Source of the DNA: Orrella marina
Lineage (GTDB): Bacteria > Pseudomonadota > Gammaproteobacteria > Burkholderiales > Burkholderiaceae_B
Length of the DNA stretch: 64,000 bases
NCBI RefSeq assembly: GCF_003058465.1
Contig: NZ_CP028901.1
Span: 124,001-188,000 of the forward strand
Direction of reading: 5' to 3'
This document shows positions 58,953 through 64,000 of the stretch, one piece after another. A model generated the notes under the pieces. It had not been told where the DNA came from, did no database searches, and saw only the letters and a list, made by a program, of their open reading frames with translations. The translations under genes and the position numbers were made by a program. Position 1 is the stretch's first letter; each line of letters opens with the position of its first letter.

Positions 58953-59477
58953 TCATGCCAATGCTGGATCTGCAGCAACCGTTGGAGCTGAATCCTGTAC
59001 GGTAGCTCTTCGCATTGCTCGCCTGTCTGATTCGTTAAAAGGTCTGCCACGGTGCATAGTGCAGCGGTTATCCCAAATCACAACATCATTTGTCCGCCAG
59101 CGATGGCGGTAAGTGAATTCGGGACGAGTGGCAAACTGCATCAATTCATCAAGTAGTCGCAGGCTGTCTTCCTTGTTCATCTGACCGATATGAGAAATAT
59201 GAGATGCTAAGTACAGCGACTTACGACCTGTGGCTGGATGCGTTCTGACGAGAACCTGCTGTACCGGGGGTTGGCGCTGGCACCAGTCGTCTGGAACCGA
59301 GTCAACTTTGAAACCGGTCAGCATCCGTGAGTGGAAATAGTCATGCGTTGCAATTAAGGGTTCAAACTCCACTTTCCTCTCATTTTCTAAAGCATCCCAA
59401 GCCGCACGCATATCTGCAAATTCTGTTGCTCCACCGACAGGAGTCACTTCTTGAGCTGAGAGTATCGATGTAGGTGG
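58953..59477 (-). pseudogene. TauD/TfdA family dioxygenase, N-terminal half missing
   Basis: Homology starts at PPTSILSAQEVTPVGGATEFADMRAAWD directly after an in-frame TAG (59480-59478) and continues to the stop at 58953. The C-terminal core is well kept: YLASHISHIGQM, WRTNDVVIWDNRCTMHRG (second iron-binding His and conserved Arg region) and RRAMRRATV. The first iron ligands (the HxD motif), normally 40-60 residues before this point, are absent, and the upstream sequence is unrelated. Full-length members have about 280-300 residues; 174 remain. It is therefore a remnant of a 2-oxoglutarate-dependent dioxygenase, probably cut by a recombination event at about 59480. Confidence 0.88.
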
Positions 59478-59926
59478 CTACATATGGCGAGATGCATACT
59501 CTTTAAAAATCTCCACCATACAGAAATTATGCACTCGTAAGTTGAACGATTACAAATCAAAAGGGGGGATTTTCCCTTCAACTCACAAAAAACTTCCTTT
59601 AGGCTTCAGCAACCAGTGCGATGTCCCCATGACCGGTTTCGTACTGCACCTTTCTCGTGCCGATGGATTCTGCTCAGTTGCCCCTTGATCGCCAGCGTCC
59701 GCTTAATGATGAGGAAGTCGATGAGAGCCGCTTTCCCTTGGGAGTCCGCAAGCGCGTCGATGCTGGACTTGTTGGTGCGTTGTGCGGTCAGAAATCGTGG
59801 CATGCCTCTACCCTGGGGTTGTTGTTTTCATCTGTTCAGAAAACCACCATTTTCCGAATACATCGGCGAATGCGACAACATGAAATGAACCTGCTGCAAC
59901 CGCCTGGAACACGCGAGGGTACGATC
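59478..59926. other. Accessory spacer between dioxygenase remnant and antitoxin gene
   Basis: About 450 bp. The left 120 bp are AT-rich and contain a G6 run. Frames on both strands over 59606-59888 have no recognised domain. The truncation point of the dioxygenase marks the left border. Confidence 0.5.
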
Positions 59927-60091
59927 ATGAAAACAGTAAGCGCCACCGTCCCTGTGACTGTGAAGGCAGAAGTGGCTACCGTCCTGGCCGAACACGGCAT
60001 CAGCATGACGGCCTTCGTGCGTCAGTTGCTGACCCGTGTGGCGGCCCGCGATGCTGAAACGCTGGCATGGCTCGATGAGGCCCGCAGATGA
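59927..60091 (+). CDS. RelB/DinJ family antitoxin
   Basis: 54 residues from the ATG at 59927 with GAGGGT upstream; the frame is open much further but without family similarity. MKTVSATVPVTVKAEVATVLAEHGISMTAFVRQLL is the ribbon-helix-helix DNA-binding segment of RelB/DinJ-type antitoxins. The remainder (RDAETLAWLDEARR) is a short toxin-binding tail, shorter than usual. The stop overlaps the next start in ATGA, the position where a toxin gene is normally found, but the next gene encodes another antitoxin-like protein instead of a RelE toxin. Confidence 0.85.
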   Translation: MKTVSATVPVTVKAEVATVLAEHGISMTAFVRQLLTRVAARDAETLAWLDEARR

Positions 60092-60345
60092 CCAAGCCGC
60101 GTTACACGTTGGACGAACTGCTGGCTGGAGCCGAAACCTCCGGGGCCTACCCGTTATCGCCTGAAGAACGAGAATGGGTTGATGCCCCGGCAGTTGGCCG
60201 CGAGGTGTTGGTCGAGGACTTGCAAAGCGCGCAAGCCATACATGCGTATCTGGCCCACGCCGAGGCCTCTGGTGACGCGGCCTATATTGAGCACGCCCGC
60301 GAAATCGCGGCCCAGGCAAAGATCAGCATCAGGGGTGAGCCATAG
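60088..60345 (+). CDS. Chimeric antitoxin-like protein (MazE C-terminal-like plus HigA-type N-terminal segment)
   Basis: 85 residues, starting in a four-base overlap with the RelB-like gene. Residues 4-42 (PRYTLDELLAGAE...VDAPAVGREVL) resemble the toxin-binding C-terminus of MazE/PemI antitoxins. Residues 43-80 (EDLQSAQAIHAYLAHAEASGDAAYIEHAREIAAQAKI) resemble the first part of the HigA-like addiction-module antidote family, ending before its helix-turn-helix. No cognate MazF or HigB toxin is present. It looks like a product of recombination between modules and may no longer act as an antitoxin. The family reading is by eye and should be checked by profile search. Confidence 0.65.
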   Translation: MTKPRYTLDELLAGAETSGAYPLSPEEREWVDAPAVGREVLVEDLQSAQAIHAYLAHAEASGDAAYIEHAREIAAQAKISIRGEP

Positions 60346-60364
60346 CGGTCGTGTTTAGGGTCAA

Positions 60365-60523
60365 ACCCCAGATCTGCTGAATATCATCGCTTGGTACGAC
60401 TAAGGTGGGCAGATGCACCCCATTGAGCGTGCCGCCGAACTGCGCACTCGTTTAGTGAGGGTTCACCCGTTCGTTGATGGCAATGGCCGCACCGCTCACC
60501 CGCTGCTGAACTTCGAACTTCCT
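60365..60523 (+). pseudogene. fic: Fic domain protein fragment
   Basis: Reading in one frame gives TPDLLNIIAWYD, a TAA at 60401-60403, then GGQMHPIERAAELRTRL and the Fic active-site motif HPFVDGNGRT (His catalytic, DGN phosphate loop), ending at LLNFEL where similarity stops. Fic enzymes transfer AMP or similar groups to target proteins. Only about 50 codons around the active site remain, with an internal stop and no start region, so it is a remnant. It lies directly after the chimeric antitoxin gene. Confidence 0.8.
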
Positions 60524-60752
60524 TCATGTGCATGCCCAACATTCGCTCCCACAGCGGGTTTTGTGGATCGATAGCCTGCGCAGGCTCCAATCGATTGGCT
60601 CGAAAAGGCAACGATTTCGATGATGGCAGAACGACCATGTGGTTCGCATAGCCATCTGCCATGGGGAACCGAACCGTTTTGAAACCTTAAGGTTGCAAAA
60701 ATCCAGCTACCATGAGATTATAGCGCTCGTGTTGTCCATTAAAAGTTACATT
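60524..60752. other. Spacer with hipBA promoter
   Basis: Between the Fic remnant and the HipB-like gene. Apart from the palindrome and promoter at 60683-60721 nothing is recognised. A minus-strand frame is open across it without a known domain. Confidence 0.5.
60683..60721 (+). promoter_or_regulatory. hipBA promoter with overlapping palindromic operator
   Basis: Perfect 12-bp palindrome aaccttaaggtt (60683-60694) overlaps a -35-like TTGCAA (60693-60698). A -10-like GATTAT (60716-60721) follows after 17 bases. Such a layout suits autorepression by the HTH antitoxin. Confidence 0.55.
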
Positions 60753-61043
60753 ATGAAGATGCTCAAGTCCATGTACGCTTTGTCTCCGATGATTGCGAAA
60801 GCACGCAAAGAAAAGGGGATGACACAAGCCGCGCTGGCTCAAGCCATTGGCGTAAGCCGCAAAACCGTTTCCGAAATGGAGAGCGGCGACATTCGCAAAG
60901 TGGCCTTGGGTACCGTTGTCGAAGCTTTGCGCGCCGTGAACTATCGCATTGACGTAGGGCCAAATGTACCGCCTGATGCCGAAGAGCTGCTTCGCATGAG
61001 TTATGCGCGCAGATTGAACAAAAACAATAGCGAGTCGGCTTGA
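60753..61043 (+). CDS. hipB: HipB-like XRE family antitoxin
   Basis: 96 residues from the ATG at 60753; another ATG lies at 60771. An XRE helix-turn-helix covers about residues 13-65 (IAKARKEKGMTQAALAQAIGVSRKTVSEMESGDIRKVALGTVVEAL). The C-terminal 20 residues are Asn/Arg-rich. It should bind its own promoter and neutralise the HipA-like kinase encoded one base after its stop. An overlapping promoter palindrome lies upstream. The 38-codon upstream extension is rejected because it runs through the promoter. Base composition is AT-richer than the chromosomal genes to the left. Confidence 0.9.
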   Translation: MKMLKSMYALSPMIAKARKEKGMTQAALAQAIGVSRKTVSEMESGDIRKVALGTVVEALRAVNYRIDVGPNVPPDAEELLRMSYARRLNKNNSESA

Positions 61044-61044
61044 T

Positions 61045-62313
61045 ATGCGCTCATTAAACATCTTCGTGAACAAAAGACATGTTGCGACCCTTCACGAGGA
61101 GGCGGCAACATCGGGCCGACCAGGCTATCGGTTGCTCTACGAAGATCATGTCAGACCCGATGAACACATTTCTCTAACCTTGCCGGTCTCTAAAAAGGCT
61201 TATTTTTTTGATGATATGCCATTTTGCCTGAAACAGAATTTCCCTGAGGGTGAGCGGCTCCAGAAGTTCCTTGAGTTGCGACGCTACGTTGATGTTTCTG
61301 ACGATTTTGGCATTTTGTCCATCATCGGGCAAAACATGGTGGGCCGAGTCAGCGTGTCGCCAGGCAAAGAACCTCCCAACGCAACAACACCGATTATCGC
61401 GCTTGATGAGATCACAAAAAGCGGACGCGAACATTTTGAGAGGATTTTGCTTGATTATGGATCAGGACAGGGTGTTTCTGGCGTTCAGAAAAAAATCCTG
61501 GCACAGACCGATCCGCGAGCAGGAAAAAGAGATTTCAGCAAGCGTGATCCACGTACTGTTCTTAGCGAAAAATTCATTATCAAGGGGTTTGTTGAAGAAG
61601 ACTTTCCTGCGTTGGCCGAAAATGAATTCTGGACAATGCGCGCTTCACAACGATCCGTTATCAACACGGCAAACACCCACCTTTCGCAAGACTTATCCGT
61701 CATCGCGGTGGAGCGCTTTGATACTCTGCCAGATAGCGACAACCGTCTTTGCCTTGATGAGGCCGGGGCTCTCATGGGATTTTCCAATGATCAGAAATAC
61801 CTGGCGAGTTATGAGGTTGTTGCAGATGCGATTTACCGTTTTTGTGGTAACAAAAAGGCTGATGGTCTGGCGTTTTTCTCCCAGCTGGCTTTCATGGTCG
61901 CAACACAAAATGGAGATGCGCACCTAAAGAATTTCGCCATCCTGAGTGACGGGAAAGCGCAGCCTCGACTTTCACCCGCTTATGATCTTGTTTCAACGTG
62001 CGCCTATGTTGATTATGGCAAGGGGGAATTTGAAAATCCAGCGCTAACGCTGGACAACGAAAGGTGGGAAAAGCACTGGTGGAGCCTGGACGCTCTTTTC
62101 CAGTTTGGCAGGTATGCGCTAGAGCTGGATGAGGCGGATATGGAGTCGGTGGTTGGCGCCATTGGAAAAGGCTTGACGGACACTGTGTATGAAATGCAAA
62201 AGGCAGCTAAAAGCCCCTCATTTCGAGACCTAATCATGCCCAAGATGGTTGAACAATGGCTCAACCCTTTTAGTGGCGCAACACACCTTCCTCCAGGCTG
62301 CGTTGAAAAGTAA
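61045..62313 (+). CDS. hipA: HipA-like serine/threonine kinase toxin
   Basis: 422 residues, near full length for HipA (440 in E. coli). The N1 domain covers about 1-110; the HipA-type loop GVSGVQKK is at 143-150. Catalytic segments QNGDAHLKNFAI (Asp291 and Asn296) and SPAYDLVST (metal-binding Asp314) are intact, so kinase activity is likely. HipA toxins phosphorylate glutamyl-tRNA synthetase or related targets and slow growth. The start follows the antitoxin stop by one base. This is the only module in the accessory block that looks complete. An IS3-family element begins 142 bp downstream. Confidence 0.93.
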   Translation: MRSLNIFVNKRHVATLHEEAATSGRPGYRLLYEDHVRPDEHISLTLPVSKKAYFFDDMPFCLKQNFPEGERLQKFLELRRYVDVSDDFGILSIIGQNMVGRVSVSPGKEPPNATTPIIALDEITKSGREHFERILLDYGSGQGVSGVQKKILAQTDPRAGKRDFSKRDPRTVLSEKFIIKGFVEEDFPALAENEFWTMRASQRSVINTANTHLSQDLSVIAVERFDTLPDSDNRLCLDEAGALMGFSNDQKYLASYEVVADAIYRFCGNKKADGLAFFSQLAFMVATQNGDAHLKNFAILSDGKAQPRLSPAYDLVSTCAYVDYGKGEFENPALTLDNERWEKHWWSLDALFQFGRYALELDEADMESVVGAIGKGLTDTVYEMQKAAKSPSFRDLIMPKMVEQWLNPFSGATHLPPGCVEK

Positions 62314-62454
62314 GAAATCGAAATCGAGAAAATCCTGCCAGCCTTTGGGCTTAAGCCAGACACGGAAACCGAGATCATGCCGTTCATCAACACCAGGATC
62401 GATGTCTTCTGGCACGTCCCTCTGTGTCAGAATGGTTGTCGCCTCGATAAGTTT
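62314..62454. other. Short spacer between hipA and the IS3 element
   Basis: 141 bp with an open frame continuing in register after the hipA stop (EIEIEKILPAFGLKPDTETE...) up to the element's left end. No known domain. Confidence 0.4.
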
Positions 62455-62484
62455 TGAACCCGAGGGTGGTTTTGGAAGATCAAA

Positions 62485-62967
62485 TTGGCCAGATACGGAC
62501 AAGCATTTAAAGACAAAGCAGTGGCACGGTTGTTGCCTCCCGAGAGCGCTTCGCTGGAAAAGGTTTCTCGTGAGTTGAGTATTTCTGTTCAAACCCTTGA
62601 GCGCTGGCGTGCGCAAGCTTTGACCATGCCCGCTCGCGAGCGGGCATGGTCAGCGGCGGCTCGATTCGAGGCGGTGCTCGTCACCGCAGCCATGGACGAG
62701 GCAGGCAAGAATGCGTGGTGCCGGGAGAAAGGCATCTACCCCCAGGAGCTTGATCAATGGCGACAGACAGCGACCCAGTCGCTGGCCGATCCGCAGGATC
62801 AGGCGAGTGCCAATGGCCAGCGATCCAAGGTCGATCGCAAGCGGATCCGGGAGCTCGAGCGCGATCTCAATCGCAAGGACAAAGCACTGGCAGAAACCGC
62901 CGCCTTGCTGGTGCTTTCAAAAAAGCTCTCGGCGATCTTTCCAAAGGACAGGGGCGAGGACGAATGA
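62485..62967 (+). CDS. IS3-family transposase OrfA
   Basis: 160 residues from a TTG at 62485 with GGAAG upstream. The N-terminal helix-turn-helix (KDKAVARLLPPESASLEKVSRELSISVQTLERWR) is followed by a second basic region and a coiled-coil-like C-terminus (IRELERDLNRKDKALAETAALLVLSKKL). It provides DNA binding for the element. The stop overlaps the OrfB start (ATGA); IS3 elements often make an OrfAB fusion by frameshifting, which was not examined here. Confidence 0.88.
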   Translation: MARYGQAFKDKAVARLLPPESASLEKVSRELSISVQTLERWRAQALTMPARERAWSAAARFEAVLVTAAMDEAGKNAWCREKGIYPQELDQWRQTATQSLADPQDQASANGQRSKVDRKRIRELERDLNRKDKALAETAALLVLSKKLSAIFPKDRGEDE

Positions 62968-64000
62968 TTGCCCTGAAAGATCGCCAGACACTTGTCCAGC
63001 ACATTGATACAGCCCATCAGCAAGGGGCCAGGCTTGACCGTGCCTGTTCACTGGCGGGTCTGACCATCCGGACGCTTCAGCGATGGAAACGTGATCAAGA
63101 CAAACTCACGGTGGGTGATCGTCGCCCGCTTGCTGCCCGACCAACCCCGGCCCATGCACTGACACCGCAGGAACGTCAGCGGATTCTGGACGTGGCCAAT
63201 GAAAGCCGGTTTGCTGACTGTCCGCCTGCGCGCATCGTGCCGATGCTGGCTGACGAAGGCGTTTATATCGGCTCTGAGGCTACGATCTCTCGCGTACTCA
63301 GGCAGCACGGGCAGACCACTCACAGAGGCCGTACACGCCCGCCACAGCCCTCCAGAAGACCCACCACGCACGTGGCCACGGGACCGGGTCAGGTCTACTG
63401 CTGGGACATGACTTATCTGCCTACGCACGTGCAAGGACACTGGTTCTACATGTATCTCATTCTGGATCTGTACAGTCGAAAGATCATCGGGTGGGAGGTG
63501 CATGAAAAGGATGATTCAACTCATGCTGTCGCCTTGCTCAAGCGCACGGCGCTGGCTGAAGGGGTGCATGCCATGGCCGACAAGCCCGTCATGCATGGTG
63601 ACAATGGCAGCACACTGAAAGCCACTTCGGTGCTGGCCATGCTGCACTGGCTTGGTATCGAGCCGTCGTACTCGCGCCCAAGGGTGTCCGATGACAACGC
63701 GTTCGCCGAATCGCTGTTTAAAACAGCCAAGTACCGACCCGAGTTTCCGGCCCATGGATTCAAGTCGCTGGAAGCTGCACGTCAGTGGGGGGCGACGTTC
63801 GTGCATTGGTACAACCATGAGCACCGCCACAGTGGCATCCAGCACGTCACGCCGGATCAACGGCATCGTGGTGAAGACATCAAGATTCTGGATGCCCGCC
63901 ATGCGCTGTACCAACAACAGAAACGGAAGAATCCGGCCCGTTGGTCAGGACAAACCAGGAACTGGTCGCCGGTCGGTGCAGTCACCCTGAACCCGGAACG
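62964..64000 (+). CDS. IS3-family transposase OrfB (3' end cut by window)
   Basis: 345 codons are visible from the ATG at 62964, with no stop before the window end. An N-terminal helical part (DRACSLAGLTIRTLQRWKRD) precedes the DDE integrase core: Asp in VYCWDMTYL, Asp in VMHGDNGS and Glu in NAFAESLFKTAKYR. The HRHSGIQHVTPDQRH segment follows, as in IS3 relatives. The protein appears almost complete, and only a few residues should lie beyond base 64000. Confidence 0.92.
   Translation, partial: MIALKDRQTLVQHIDTAHQQGARLDRACSLAGLTIRTLQRWKRDQDKLTVGDRRPLAARPTPAHALTPQERQRILDVANESRFADCPPARIVPMLADEGVYIGSEATISRVLRQHGQTTHRGRTRPPQPSRRPTTHVATGPGQVYCWDMTYLPTHVQGHWFYMYLILDLYSRKIIGWEVHEKDDSTHAVALLKRTALAEGVHAMADKPVMHGDNGSTLKATSVLAMLHWLGIEPSYSRPRVSDDNAFAESLFKTAKYRPEFPAHGFKSLEAARQWGATFVHWYNHEHRHSGIQHVTPDQRHRGEDIKILDARHALYQQQKRKNPARWSGQTRNWSPVGAVTLNPE

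Larger units (their letters stand above)
62455..64000 (+). mobile_element. IS3-family insertion sequence (right end outside window)
   Basis: Holds two overlapping transposase frames. The proposed left end at 62455 begins TGAACCCGAGGGTGG, the TGA start usual for IS3-type inverted repeats. The right repeat and any target duplication lie beyond the window. Confidence 0.85.

Noticed and set aside
59606..59888. Possible transposase remnant in the accessory block
   Set aside because: Neither strand shows a DDE motif or a recognisable transposase segment.

Overview
The window looks like chromosomal DNA of a betaproteobacterium, most likely an Alcaligenaceae-type member of the Burkholderiales. This is inferred from gene content: two TAXI-type TRAP solute-binding proteins, a CaiB/BaiF CoA-transferase beside a MaoC hydratase, a BMP-type nucleoside ABC importer, SCO and PCu(A)C copper proteins, and a haem-type TonB receptor. 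No rRNA, tRNA or CRISPR array was seen. Genes are arranged in short operons, separated by unusually long (0.3-1.3 kb) non-coding gaps. Several gaps carry short tandem repeats of 8-15 bp.

Layout. 1-5.7 kb: the 5' part of an enoyl-CoA hydratase-like gene (minus strand), then a TAXI TRAP importer (binding protein, then fused permease). 6.0-12.2 kb: three tandem paralogues of a secreted or surface protein with an N-terminal Tad (TadE/TadG-like) segment. The first has an in-frame stop, the second is intact, and the third is split by a 1,309-bp ISAzo13-family element flanked by a 3-bp target duplication. 12.8-18.8 kb: flavin reductase-like protein, an APH/P-loop bifunctional protein, cupin, SCO protein and an EamA exporter. 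19.2-23.8 kb: a tightly coupled four-gene BMP/nucleoside ABC importer closed by an 18-bp perfect hairpin. 24.4-26.3 kb: MaoC and CaiB/BaiF genes.

26.5-31.9 kb: a globin-coupled diguanylate cyclase (DosC-like) divergent from a haem/haemoglobin-type TonB receptor, which suggests a haem/oxygen theme. 32.2-35.4 kb: SixA, PCu(A)C, a DUF2946 protein, and a SLAC1/TDT transporter whose stop codon overlaps the start of an unlisted 59-residue membrane protein. 36.2-43.4 kb: GdhA and two membrane-bound cyclic-di-GMP proteins (an EAL phosphodiesterase with degenerate GGDEF, and an active-looking GGDEF cyclase). 43.7-46.5 kb: an orphan TAXI binding protein with a frameshift, then a beta-barrel-like protein and a Gly/Ser-rich exported protein. 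47.7-53.6 kb: a DUF6817-like protein, a ThrE-type exporter, and fumC followed by a malic enzyme, which also has a one-base frameshift in a C run. 54.4-58.5 kb: an ABC exporter and a large asparagine-synthase-like protein.

59.0-64.0 kb is accessory DNA: a 5'-truncated TauD/TfdA dioxygenase, a RelB/DinJ-like antitoxin overlapping a chimeric antitoxin remnant, a broken Fic fragment, a complete hipBA-type module with a palindrome over its promoter, and an IS3-family element that runs off the window. The strongest leads are the decaying Tad paralogue array, the asparagine-synthase-like/ABC exporter pair, the SLAC1-coupled small membrane protein, and the layered toxin-antitoxin remnants.
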